Notes under the pieces: model-generated
What the model was told of the DNA's origin: nothing
Database searches by the model: none
The model's input: only the letters and a program-made list of their open reading frames with translations
Program-made: the position numbers and the translations under genes
NCBI GenBank assembly: GCA_029250605.1
Contig: JAQXEZ010000014.1
Span: 1 to 64,000, forward strand
Reading direction: 5' to 3'
DNA: 64,000 bases
Source: Candidatus Thalassarchaeaceae archaeon
GTDB lineage: Archaea > Thermoplasmatota > Poseidoniia > Poseidoniales > Thalassarchaeaceae
In this document: positions 16,921-25,819 of the stretch, piece after piece
Position numbering within the stretch: the first letter of the stretch is position 1
Layout: every line of letters begins with the position of its first letter

Positions 16921-17453
16921 TCCTCGGCCCCCATGTCCCAGAGGAGGTTGACTAGCCGCTCGTCCCTGACTAGGTAGGAGGCCCCGATCATCGCCATGGC
17001 CAGCAACGACCCGAGGATCACAGTGGCCATCGTCCAGTCGTTGAAGATGGCGTCTGCGAAGGCGAGAGTCGTGGGTGCCGTGGATGTCCCGGAGTCCCAC
17101 ATCGAGTGTTCCATCATGCCCCTAAGCAGGACTAGGGTGAATGCGAAGACGCCCACTCCCGAAACCGCTGAGATTGCGTTCAGCGTGGGGAGGGACTCGA
17201 CGTCCTGGATTCTCCTGCGGGTCAGCATGACGCCGAATTGGACCACTAGCATGACCGAGCCCAGGTAGACGAGGATCTGGATAGCAGCGAGCATCTCGGC
17301 GCTTGCCATCAGGAATGCCGCGGCGACTGCGAAGAACGTGAACATCAGCCATAGGAGGGAGTGGGCCACCCTCGAGGAGAAGACGCAGCCGAGGGCCCCT
17401 ACTATGGCAGCGCCTGAGACAATGACGAAGATGACCGTCTCGAAGTTGACCAC
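16917..17453 (-). CDS. nuoJ: Complex I subunit J
   Basis: This membrane subunit has about 178 residues and five hydrophobic segments. The family block AHSLLWLMFTFFAVAAAFLM and the pi-bulge-region helix ILVYLGSVMLVVQFGVML are clear. No ATG is available near the family N-terminus. A GTG at 17453 (VVNFETVIF) begins just after the nuoI stop and is the best start; CTG 17459 is less likely. It overlaps nuoK by 4 bp. Confidence 0.9.
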   Translation of the reverse strand: MVNFETVIFVIVSGAAIVGALGCVFSSRVAHSLLWLMFTFFAVAAAFLMASAEMLAAIQILVYLGSVMLVVQFGVMLTRRRIQDVESLPTLNAISAVSGVGVFAFTLVLLRGMMEHSMWDSGTSTAPTTLAFADAIFNDWTMATVILGSLLAMAMIGASYLVRDERLVNLLWDMGAEE

Positions 17454-17455
17454 GT

Positions 17456-18409
17456 TCAGGCCTCCGCCTTTGCTGCCTTCCTTTCCCGCTTGGCCTTCTC
17501 CTTCTTGGCTCGCTTGGCTAGTTCCATGTCCACCCTCTCCTTGTGGACCGATGGCAGGACCCTGGTCCTGCCTGCGTCCATCCAGAGGTCTTCCCTCGAG
17601 AAGCCCGACATCCCGTCGTACTCGTTGGTCATGAAGAACGACTCGAAGGGGCATGCCTCCATGCAGAGGCCGCAGAACATGCACCTTCCAAGGTCGATCC
17701 TGCCGGAGACTATGTCCTCCTCAGCGGGCCTGATTGAATCCAGAGTCACGTCTTGGTGGCCTGAGCCATCCATCCAATTCACAGTTGCTGTGTCTCCTGT
17801 GATGTCGATGATCTCCGCGAACTCGTACTGCTGTGGTGCCGATGTGTGGTCCTTCACCAGATCGTGCTCCTCCTCTATCTCGTGGAAGTCTTCCCTTGGC
17901 ATGGCAGCTAGGCCGCCGACCTCTAGCTCGCTGCCGAATCCGTGCCACTCATCCCCCTCCTCTGCGGTGTCCAGGACGTTCACCCTCACTTCAGAGGTCA
18001 TGTGCAGGCAGTCGTTGGGGCATGCCCTGACGCATTGCTTGCATGCGGTGCAAGTCTCCCAGATCACCCCTATCCTCCCGTTGTAGTTCCCCGGGACGAA
18101 GAGCCATGGCTCGAGGTCGTCCAGCCTCTCGTATGGGTACATCACGGTCACTGGCCTCTCGACGAAGGGCATCAGCTGGCTAGTCTCCCTGTCAGCTGAG
18201 AACTTCTGTTCTGAGCTGGGGTGGGATTTGCCGACCCTCCTGGCTGTCTCGGGGTCGAGCATGTCGGCGGGTTGGGCGTGGTATCCGCTCTTGAGGAACT
18301 TGAGCTTGCCTAGGAAGGGGACGGTTCGCAACGCGGTCTTCAGAGTGATCCACATCGGCCTGACGACTAGGTTGCGGAAGCTCGGGGTGCCGTGTGGGTG
18401 GTAGCTCAT
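17456..18409 (-). CDS. nuoI: Complex I subunit I (2x[4Fe-4S]) with large insertion between clusters
   Basis: This 317-residue peripheral subunit passes electrons toward NuoB. Two cluster motifs are intact: Cys120/123/126/130 in CTACKQCVRACPND and Cys243/246/249/253 in CMFCGLCMEACPFE. The spacing between them is 113 residues, against about 29 in E. coli NuoI, so an insertion of roughly 80 acidic residues (about 140-235) separates the clusters. The C-terminus is Lys/Ala/Glu-rich (KRAKKEKAKRERKAAKAEA). It overlaps nuoH by 4 bp. Confidence 0.93.
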   Translation of the reverse strand: MSYHPHGTPSFRNLVVRPMWITLKTALRTVPFLGKLKFLKSGYHAQPADMLDPETARRVGKSHPSSEQKFSADRETSQLMPFVERPVTVMYPYERLDDLEPWLFVPGNYNGRIGVIWETCTACKQCVRACPNDCLHMTSEVRVNVLDTAEEGDEWHGFGSELEVGGLAAMPREDFHEIEEEHDLVKDHTSAPQQYEFAEIIDITGDTATVNWMDGSGHQDVTLDSIRPAEEDIVSGRIDLGRCMFCGLCMEACPFESFFMTNEYDGMSGFSREDLWMDAGRTRVLPSVHKERVDMELAKRAKKEKAKRERKAAKAEA

Positions 18410-20073
18410 GTTCCAGCCTCCGTATCCGATAGGCTGACCGAGGATGCTGCTTTCACCGACGAGTATGCCGTGTACTGCCTCTGGAGGTCTTCGAGCTTTG
18501 AGTCTGGGTGCCTCCCGGGGTAGGCCTTTGTGACTGCGTATGTGCTGTATGGCCTCCTCATGCTCTCTAGGGCCTCCTTGTCCTCATCGACAACGAGAAT
18601 CACGAGTCCTATGATCCCAGACAGGATCATCACCACAGGTGCCACTATTCCCCAGCCTTCGTCCCATACCCATACCCTGAGGAACATCGCCACTGCCAGG
18701 TTGACTATGGACAATGGGAGCAGCCACTGCCATCCGAACTCGAGGATCTGATCGGTCCTCACCCTGTGCAGTGATGCCCTGATCCAAACGAAGACTGCGA
18801 ACAGGGCCCATGCCTTGATCAGAACCCATGCGATTCCTGGAATAAGGGATAGGAGGAACTCTAGGCCGCCTCCGACGACTGGGAGTGATTCCATGGTGCC
18901 CTGGAATGGCGCCTCCCATCCTCCGAGGAAGAATAGCGCGAAAAGAAGGCAGGCAGCGTAGCAGCGTTGGTACTCAGCAGCGAACATGAGGCCCCATCTC
19001 ATTCCACCGTACTCTGTCCACCATCCCTCCACCAGCTCGGCCTCTGCTTCCGGCATGTCGAAGGGGATTCGTTCCACCTCTGCGATCATGGTGATTAGGA
19101 ACAGGGCTGCGCCTAGCGGTAGCATGAACAAATTCCACACGTTGGACTCTTCGGCTTGGAAGTCAACGATCTCGATTACGTTGAACGAGCCGCTGATGAC
19201 GCAGACTCCGAGGACCGTGATTAGCAGTGGGATCTCGTAAGCAGTGAGTTGGGCAGCAGACCTCATCCCCCCAATGAGGGTGTACTTGTTGTTGGAAGAC
19301 CACCCGGCGAAGAAGACTCCCAGGGGGGCTACTCCGAAGATTGCCATCATGAAGACGACTGAGAGTTCCGGGCTTGAGGCGTAGAAGTGCGGGCCGAAAG
19401 GTATGAAGGCGAATACGAGAACTGTGGTGGAGATGATGATCACCGGTGCGACCTCGTAGACCGGTTTGTCGGCTTCCTTGGGAACGATGTGTTCCTTGCC
19501 TGCGAACTTGGTGAAGTCGGCGAAGGCCTGGAAGAACCCAGGCAGTAGGAACCAGTAGCCGTGGTAGCCCCTGTTGTTCACCCTGGATACGGCGTCCAGC
19601 TCGTGGTCGTTACCCCATATCGAGTTCAGGGTCTTGTTTAGCCATCCTATTGGGGCCCCCATTCCGAAGGGGAGTTTATTCCACCACTCTCCGGCTGTGA
19701 CTCCGCTCTCGCCTATCCAGAGGCTCCTGAGCGTTGTCGTGGCACCTAGCCTGTCCATCAGCCGGCCGATGAACTTCCTCTCAATGTATGGAATCGGGAG
19801 CATTGTCAGCATCATCGTGGTGAAGACCACCGTGCAAATCATCGTGGCCGAGAAGAGGGCTTCAAGGGCCGGTTGCATATCGGCGAATCCGTCCTGCAGA
19901 TTCAATACCCTGCCCAGCAAGATGTCTTCCGGCCAAATCCCCTTGGGAGGGGAGATGGTCACTGTGAGATCTAGGTCCTTCGAGGGGAGGATGTCGTGGA
20001 CGTTGTCCATTGACCACCCGACCAAGCCCTCGACCCAGCCCCTTAGGTCCAACCAGTCTCCCGTAGCCATCAT
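18406..20073 (-). CDS. nuoH: Complex I subunit H (quinone-site membrane subunit) with insertion
   Basis: This 555-residue membrane subunit helps form the quinone chamber. It has the conserved ERKFIGRLMDRLGA near residues 98-111, ADFTKFAGKEHIVP near 185-198, and LVEGWWTEYGGMRWG. About 65 extra residues lie at 112-178, between the 'DR.G' loop and the ADxxKL-like helix, where canonical NuoH has only a few. The C-terminus also extends about 60 residues past the last helix. The protein is therefore much longer than the usual 330 or so residues. Confidence 0.94.
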   Translation of the reverse strand: MMATGDWLDLRGWVEGLVGWSMDNVHDILPSKDLDLTVTISPPKGIWPEDILLGRVLNLQDGFADMQPALEALFSATMICTVVFTTMMLTMLPIPYIERKFIGRLMDRLGATTTLRSLWIGESGVTAGEWWNKLPFGMGAPIGWLNKTLNSIWGNDHELDAVSRVNNRGYHGYWFLLPGFFQAFADFTKFAGKEHIVPKEADKPVYEVAPVIIISTTVLVFAFIPFGPHFYASSPELSVVFMMAIFGVAPLGVFFAGWSSNNKYTLIGGMRSAAQLTAYEIPLLITVLGVCVISGSFNVIEIVDFQAEESNVWNLFMLPLGAALFLITMIAEVERIPFDMPEAEAELVEGWWTEYGGMRWGLMFAAEYQRCYAACLLFALFFLGGWEAPFQGTMESLPVVGGGLEFLLSLIPGIAWVLIKAWALFAVFVWIRASLHRVRTDQILEFGWQWLLPLSIVNLAVAMFLRVWVWDEGWGIVAPVVMILSGIIGLVILVVDEDKEALESMRRPYSTYAVTKAYPGRHPDSKLEDLQRQYTAYSSVKAASSVSLSDTEAGT

Positions 20074-20074
20074 C

Positions 20075-21211
20075 TCACCTATCCGTCTCCCCTATGCACG
20101 GGTCGAATGAACCCATTATCGCTGGGATGTCTGCTACCTTGTAACCGACCATACACTTGGATGCGTAAGGGATCGTGATGAACATCGGAGAGCGGATAGA
20201 GGCCCTGTATGGCATCTTCCCTCTGCCCTCACCTCCGCCTGCGAGGTAGAACATCGACTCACCTCGGCTGTCCTCGAAGTGATGGGAACCTGAAGTTCCC
20301 TCTGGGGCCCTGCTAGGCGCCTTGGCCAGGATGGCTGGGTCTCCAGGCTCGTGGTATGTGTCGGCCCCACGGGGGATCTTGTCCAGGGCCTCCAGTACCA
20401 TCATGGCGCTGACTCTCATTTCCTCGACGCGGACCCTGTATCTGTCATAGCAGTCTGCGCCCTTGATTGATGGCCTCTCGACTGGTGGTTCCCAATCCAG
20501 CTCGCTGTAGACGGAGTATGGATGTGCGGTTCTGATGTCGTAGTTAACCCCGCCTGCCCTCAGGTTGGGCCCGGTGACTCCGTGGTTGACCATCTCCTCG
20601 GGCTTCGAGTATCCGACGCCCTGAGTCCTGATGAGGAAAATTGTGCTCTCGTCGAACAGGGCCTCGTACTCCTGAATCCTGTTCAGGAACAGGCTGACCT
20701 TTGCCCTAGCCCTCTGTGCAAATCCATGGGGCAGGTCCCTCTTCACCCCTCCGACCCTCGGGAAGTTGTAATGCATCCTAGAGCCGCCGAGCTCCTGGAG
20801 GAGATCCATCATCATCTCCCTCTCCCTTAGGCACCATACCATCACAGAGAGGTTCCCGATGTCAGGGCCGTATGCTCCCAGCCACATCAGGTGGGATGCG
20901 ATCCTCTGCAGTTCGACTGCGATCAGTCGGATGTACTCGGCCCTCTCTGGGACCTCGACCTCGAGTAGGTCCTCTACTGCGTAGATGTAGGAGTGTGACC
21001 ATGTGTTTGCGCTGGCGTAGCACAGCCTGTCGCAGTAGGTAGTGATCTGGGTGAAGTCCCTGGCCTCGCAGATCTTCTCGACCCCCCTGTGGATGTAACC
21101 CAGGTCGGGTTCGGTATCGACAACGGTCTCGCCGTCGACCTTCACCTTGAGAGTCCATAGGCCATGGGTCATCGGGTGCTGCGGGCCCATCGAGATCCAC
21201 ATTTCTGCCAT
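20075..21211 (-). CDS. nuoD: Complex I subunit D (49-kDa homologue)
   Basis: This 378-residue subunit is homologous to the NiFe-hydrogenase large subunit and binds the quinone head group. It begins MAEMWISMGPQHPMTHGLWT, with the conserved quinone-site His in the HPMTHG loop. It also has the block DLGYIHRGVEKICE and ends PCIGETDR, a typical NuoD terminus. It is separate from nuoC here, not fused. Confidence 0.95.
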   Translation of the reverse strand: MAEMWISMGPQHPMTHGLWTLKVKVDGETVVDTEPDLGYIHRGVEKICEARDFTQITTYCDRLCYASANTWSHSYIYAVEDLLEVEVPERAEYIRLIAVELQRIASHLMWLGAYGPDIGNLSVMVWCLREREMMMDLLQELGGSRMHYNFPRVGGVKRDLPHGFAQRARAKVSLFLNRIQEYEALFDESTIFLIRTQGVGYSKPEEMVNHGVTGPNLRAGGVNYDIRTAHPYSVYSELDWEPPVERPSIKGADCYDRYRVRVEEMRVSAMMVLEALDKIPRGADTYHEPGDPAILAKAPSRAPEGTSGSHHFEDSRGESMFYLAGGGEGRGKMPYRASIRSPMFITIPYASKCMVGYKVADIPAIMGSFDPCIGETDR

Positions 21212-21220
21212 ATCATCACC

Positions 21221-21880
21221 TCACTTGATCTTCCCAGTATCCGAGGGCTTCCTCAGGAAGCCTTGAGCATCGTCGTACATCTCCTCGAAGTCGTGATATC
21301 GAAGCTTGTGCTGCTTCTGCAGGGGATGGAAACCCACAGGGGTCTCATGGGGCTGTAGCACCCTGCGCATTCCTACGTGGCCTTCGAAGTCTATTCCGAC
21401 TAGGTCCCATGTCTCCTTCTCGTTCCAGTCTGCTCCGACCCAGATGTCCTGTACGGATGCAACCTTCGGGTCTCTTGTTTCGGGGAGGGCGATCCTCACT
21501 TCGATCTCCAGTGGGACTTCCTTTCCTTCGAGTGTCGTTGGATCTTTGACGATCGGTTGAACCATGCCATCGATAACTGGTGGGTCAGTCACCCCCATCC
21601 TCATGAAGTGGTAGATTACCTCCCAGTTCTTGTCAGGTGAGCCCTCGGGCCAATGGATGCCAGTGACCATGGAGCAGTAGTCGACACCGTGCTCAACCCT
21701 CATGCATTCGGCCAGAGCACGCCAGTTCTCGCTGGAACAGTCTATGGATACTGTGTTTCGTGGGCTTGTCCCGCTTTTCCTCTCGGATACCTCTGCATCG
21801 ACTCCCTCCATGGACGATAGTGCCGATGCCATTGCCTCGGCAGCGGCCTTCTGGCTCGATGTTGAAACGACCTTTCCCAC
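21221..21880 (-). CDS. nuoC: Complex I subunit C (30-kDa homologue)
   Basis: This 219-residue hydrophilic subunit ends with WNEKETWDLVGIDFEGH followed by MRRVLQPHE, the NuoC signature of Trp-x-Glu-Arg-like and 'GI.F.GHP.LRRIL' blocks. The N-terminal 40 residues are Ser/Ala-rich and not conserved. The GTG start at 21880 is preceded by GAGAGGGG, a good ribosome-binding site; ATG 21832 is the fallback. It lies 15 bp after the nuoB stop. Confidence 0.9.
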   Translation of the reverse strand: MGKVVSTSSQKAAAEAMASALSSMEGVDAEVSERKSGTSPRNTVSIDCSSENWRALAECMRVEHGVDYCSMVTGIHWPEGSPDKNWEVIYHFMRMGVTDPPVIDGMVQPIVKDPTTLEGKEVPLEIEVRIALPETRDPKVASVQDIWVGADWNEKETWDLVGIDFEGHVGMRRVLQPHETPVGFHPLQKQHKLRYHDFEEMYDDAQGFLRKPSDTGKIK

Positions 21881-21895
21881 TTCGATACCCCTCTC

Positions 21896-22492
21896 TTAGA
21901 CGTCTCCAATGATGATTGGGTTGTTTGATTCCGGCGCAGCATCGTCAGGGACTGCTCCGATTCGTATTATCTTCTGGCGGAGCTTGTCGAACCCATCGAT
22001 TAGTGCCTCTGGCCTTGGTGGGCACCCGGGGATGTATACGTCAACGGGGATTATCGTGTCAACACCCTCGAGGATGTTGTAGGACTGGAAGTATGGGCCA
22101 CCTGAAATGGCGCACTCCCCCATCGCCATGCACCACTTAGGCTCTGGCATCTGCTCCCAGAGCCTGACTATTGGGTCGGCGAACTTCTTGCTGATTGGGC
22201 CATTTACCAGAAGCACGTCACACTGCCTGGGGCTTGATCTGAAGAAGACCCCGAATCGCTCGGCGTCGAACCTGCTTGCTCCTGCTGCTGCCATCTCAAG
22301 AGCGCAGCACTTGATTCCAAGGTGTAGGGGGAAAAGTGACTTCCTCTGGCTCCAGTTGAAGACTCGGCCGACCAGGACCCCGATAACATCCTTGATCTTG
22401 CTTGCCTTCAAGGCCTCGTCGGTAATGTCGCCAACGGTGTCCACAAGCATTCTGCTGTTGAAGACCGAGTAGTTCTGTCCGTCCCCGTCCAT
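21896..22492 (-). CDS. nuoB: Complex I subunit B (N2 cluster)
   Basis: This 198-residue subunit holds the N2 [4Fe-4S] cluster next to quinone. The four ligands are visible: the tandem Cys62-Cys63 in GIKCCALEM, the Cys in MAMGECAISGGPY and the Cys in IPGCPPRPE. The family block MPEPKW is present. The first 40 residues are lineage-specific. Confidence 0.96.
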   Translation of the reverse strand: MDGDGQNYSVFNSRMLVDTVGDITDEALKASKIKDVIGVLVGRVFNWSQRKSLFPLHLGIKCCALEMAAAGASRFDAERFGVFFRSSPRQCDVLLVNGPISKKFADPIVRLWEQMPEPKWCMAMGECAISGGPYFQSYNILEGVDTIIPVDVYIPGCPPRPEALIDGFDKLRQKIIRIGAVPDDAAPESNNPIIIGDV

Positions 22493-22500
22493 ATTATCCC

Positions 22501-23016
22501 TCAGATGTATATCCTTCCTCTCTTGCGGAAGACGTGCCAGACTCCCAGCCCCATGAGTAGGATGAATATGGACATAGTCAGCAGGGCGCTGGTTATCGCA
22601 CCCTCGTCAGGGAGTTCCCCGGTGCCCTTCTGGATGGCCATTACCCCCCCGAAGGCCAGGAACATGAATGCGATGTCGAACACTAGGAAGACTATGGCGT
22701 ACCAGTAGTACTGGAAGTGGAAGTTGATGTCTGCATCGCCTAGTGGGTCCGAGCCACACTCGTAGGTCGAATCCCTCCGGATGTAGAGGCTGTGATCGGC
22801 TTCATAGCCCGGTAGTAGAAGTGATCTCGTCTTGCTAGAATCGGATCCCTTCGGAGTTGGCCTTAGGAAGCGAGTAGCGATGAAGCTGCCAACTGGAAAG
22901 CCGATTCCTACGATGGTCATGACCGCCACTGGAAGGTACATCTCCGCTACGGTACTCATGGCATCACCCTCGGTCCCGTAGGGACCGTCGAACATGGCCA
23001 CGAAAATTACGGACAT
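22501..23016 (-). CDS. nuoA: Complex I subunit A
   Basis: This membrane subunit has three hydrophobic segments and the conserved YECG motif (near residue 82), followed by FHFQYYWYAIVFLVFDIAFMFL. It is the first gene of nuoABCDHIJKLMN. The length of 171 is long for NuoA, and ATGs at 22995 and 22959 (MSTVAEMYLP) are credible alternative starts. No EFG (NADH-oxidising) genes follow, so the electron donor is not NADH through the canonical module. Confidence 0.93.
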   Translation of the reverse strand: MSVIFVAMFDGPYGTEGDAMSTVAEMYLPVAVMTIVGIGFPVGSFIATRFLRPTPKGSDSSKTRSLLLPGYEADHSLYIRRDSTYECGSDPLGDADINFHFQYYWYAIVFLVFDIAFMFLAFGGVMAIQKGTGELPDEGAITSALLTMSIFILLMGLGVWHVFRKRGRIYI

Positions 23017-23046
23017 AAGCGTATCCGAACGAAGGCCTTGGAACTG

Positions 23047-25731
23047 TCATTCATCGAGTTCTACGTATATGGAGTCGGACATCACTCGATTCTCGGCCCG
23101 GACCCTCATGAAGAGGAATGTCACAGCTATCGATCCAACCAGAATAATAGCCATTGCAATGGCCTTCTGGGAGTCTCCAGACAGCGCTCCGGAGCGTACT
23201 TTTGACTCGACTGTCAAATCGATGGGTTCGCCCGCCACTGGCATGCCCTTTGGTTGGACTATCACCGTGAAGGAGTACTCGTCATCGGCAATCAGTTCGC
23301 TCGGTGGCGTGACCCTTACTGTGACTTCCCGTGTCTTTCCGGGCTGGAGTTTGAACTCGTCTCCAATCACATCCACCGTCCAACCCCTCAGGGAATCGCT
23401 GGTGAGCACCTCTACTTCCTCCTCTATGTTCCCATGGTTGGTAACGAAAATCGTGAACTCGGAATTCTCCGGGTACGAGGATTCCTTCTTCTGACTGCTT
23501 TCGATATCTATCTGCAAGTCGTGAATTGACCGGATGTCCACAACCAAGTCCACGGAGGAGGGTGTTTGTCCGGTATTCTTCTTCGAAGTTACTGAAACCC
23601 TGATTACTCCGGAGGTTCCGCTTTCCACGGTGAGTACTTCGAAGTCTATCGTTACCGTGACCTGCCCTTCTGATGGCACCGTGGCCTCGTCACCATCCAG
23701 AACCTGTCCATCGACGCTGATTGTCCTCAGAACCGAGGAGTCCATGCCAGAGATATCTATGACGACATCGTCCGAACCTCCGTCACCCGTGTTTGTGATT
23801 AGGAATGAAAGTGAAGAAGAGCCCCCTGGCGGGAGCGAGAAACGCATCAGTGATGGGTCTTCTTCTGGGCTCTCGAATGCCACTGACATGCTGTAGTTGA
23901 AGTTCGAGACGGTGACGGTGAGAGATTCTGACATCATTATGTTTGTACCAACGATTCCTATCCTCACGTCGAACGATTCCGAATTGTTGTTGATATTGTC
24001 CGAGACGAGGACTTCGAGGAAAATCTGCACTGTCCCCTCCGATTCGACGGTGAGCTGGGAGATATCGTTCCCCTGGCTGTCCTTGAACCTTGAATCCCAC
24101 TTTGTATCCTCGCAGGACTCTGAGATATTTGGATCGCAGGACGAAAGGGCGAAGTTGTCCTGGATGTTTCCAGTGTTTGACAGCGCTAGTGGGAAGGAGA
24201 CCCATTGGCCGAACCTACCTGTCTGGGAGTTCGAGGGGAAGTCGATGCTTCCCCCATGGACTGCAGCCACGGTAACCTTTGCAGTCACCTCGTCCAGGGT
24301 GATTCCCTCTGAGTTGACGTACATCGTAATCGGGAACTCGATGTTGGCCTTGGCGTTCGCTGGGACGGTGATCTGCAATTGCACGCTCTTCCTGTCACAG
24401 TTCGAGGAGGAGTTGCAGTGCCTCCCGTCTATTGTTACGTATGTCTCTGAGAGCTCGACCTGCCATCCTGGAAAGAGGTCCTTGACGCCTATGGCGAAGT
24501 TGTCCTGGCCGTTGCCGGTGTTTGTTATCATCATCGACGTTGACGCGGTGGAGCCGGGGTCGGCATTGTTGATGGAGGGATTGGAGAGGGATAACGAGGC
24601 GTCGTGAACTTGTCCTAGATTTACCCTGAGGAGGGATTCGCAACCCACACTGCTACCGGCTCTCCCTTGGATGTAGACATCTACCGATCCGGGCTCTACG
24701 GAGTCATCGGGGGTAATTTCGAATTCGAATGAGGTTGTGTCCTGCGAGCCGCCGGGCTCTGACAGGAGCCTGCTTGTGGGTGTTTCGAAATCTACCCAGT
24801 CACTGACATCGGTGCCTTCCGAAGTGGCGAATGCGCTTACTGTCCAAGCGGTGTTCCCAGTATTGGTGAGTGTGAAGGAGTTAGTCGCCGATTCTCCTGG
24901 TTCCAGATTGTGAGAAGGGTTCTGGAGGGAGGAGTCGCATGTCTTCACCTCTGGGATTTTCAGATTCAGGTTTATGCTATCGTTTGCTTGGTCCGCGGGA
25001 TTCGGGTCATTGGATACGGTGGCATCAAGCACGAAGCAGTGGTCTCCAGATTCTGTAGAGCTCCCATCGGGGAGGTTCACTGTGACCGTTGCAGTTTCCT
25101 TGTCACCTGAGTTGAGTGACATCTGCTGAGGTTCTACAGTGGCCTCGAGGCCATCCGAGTCACAGCCTGATTTTGAGGAAATCGCGAGTTGTACGGTTGC
25201 ATCGTTCTCTCCTGTGTTCTCGACGTCTACCGTCCACTCCTCCTCATCATTCTCACCATCGTAGTTCACCGCGCCATTGCTCGGATTGAGGTAGTTCAGT
25301 TTGACAGAGTATTGCCCCCCTCCTTCGGCTGTGGTCGTGACCTCGACGTCGGCCTGAGCGTTTTCTGAGGGATTGGAGGCAACCCCGTTGGCATTGACTG
25401 TGGTTACGCAGTCGCCTGAGGCTTGGTCGTTGATGCTGACTGTCAGAGTCACGGTCTCCGACTCGCCCTGACCCACGGAGACCACCGAGGAATCCAAGTT
25501 GGAAGTGAATCCATTGCAGTCTGACTCTTGCGAGGAACTGAGAGAAACTGTGAGGTCCTCGTCTCCGGTATTCATGATCGTGATGTCGTACTCGGCTGCG
25601 TCTTCCGTGGTCGCAGTTGAGTTCGTCGGGCTGGCGCTCAGTGCGAGGTCGGCAGCCGCGATCGCGGGGGTGGAAACGAAGGAGGCTAGCAGTAGTGCAG
25701 TGATAATGACTGCAGAATCCGGCCTTCTCAT
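23047..25731 (-). CDS. Secreted, C-terminally anchored protein with NEW3/CARDB-like beta-sandwich repeats
   Basis: This 894-residue cell-surface protein has a signal peptide (MRRPDSAVIITALLLA, cleavage near TPAIAA). It has about seven repeats of a beta-sandwich unit featuring phrases such as 'NTGN..DNFA' and 'V.PG.S'. These resemble the NEW3 and CARDB adhesion families found in archaeal and bacterial surface proteins. One membrane helix (about 860-880) and a short cytoplasmic tail close the protein. It is the last of five secreted or membrane genes before nuoA, with a 30-bp gap. The ligand is unknown. Confidence 0.8.
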   Translation of the reverse strand: MRRPDSAVIITALLLASFVSTPAIAAADLALSASPTNSTATTEDAAEYDITIMNTGDEDLTVSLSSSQESDCNGFTSNLDSSVVSVGQGESETVTLTVSINDQASGDCVTTVNANGVASNPSENAQADVEVTTTAEGGGQYSVKLNYLNPSNGAVNYDGENDEEEWTVDVENTGENDATVQLAISSKSGCDSDGLEATVEPQQMSLNSGDKETATVTVNLPDGSSTESGDHCFVLDATVSNDPNPADQANDSINLNLKIPEVKTCDSSLQNPSHNLEPGESATNSFTLTNTGNTAWTVSAFATSEGTDVSDWVDFETPTSRLLSEPGGSQDTTSFEFEITPDDSVEPGSVDVYIQGRAGSSVGCESLLRVNLGQVHDASLSLSNPSINNADPGSTASTSMMITNTGNGQDNFAIGVKDLFPGWQVELSETYVTIDGRHCNSSSNCDRKSVQLQITVPANAKANIEFPITMYVNSEGITLDEVTAKVTVAAVHGGSIDFPSNSQTGRFGQWVSFPLALSNTGNIQDNFALSSCDPNISESCEDTKWDSRFKDSQGNDISQLTVESEGTVQIFLEVLVSDNINNNSESFDVRIGIVGTNIMMSESLTVTVSNFNYSMSVAFESPEEDPSLMRFSLPPGGSSSLSFLITNTGDGGSDDVVIDISGMDSSVLRTISVDGQVLDGDEATVPSEGQVTVTIDFEVLTVESGTSGVIRVSVTSKKNTGQTPSSVDLVVDIRSIHDLQIDIESSQKKESSYPENSEFTIFVTNHGNIEEEVEVLTSDSLRGWTVDVIGDEFKLQPGKTREVTVRVTPPSELIADDEYSFTVIVQPKGMPVAGEPIDLTVESKVRSGALSGDSQKAIAMAIILVGSIAVTFLFMRVRAENRVMSDSIYVELDE

Positions 25732-25819
25732 CGATTGACCGAGTCATTCGCCCCTCTAAGGGCTTCGGGCTCTTGGTGTGGCAATAATCGCGATTGTTGG
25801 AGTTCTCAATATTCTCCGG

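Noticed and set aside
16921-17100. N-terminal extension of NuoK
   Set aside because: NuoK is about 100 residues in nearly all organisms. The extension is out-of-frame nuoJ sequence, and ATG 16920 overlaps the nuoJ stop as expected.
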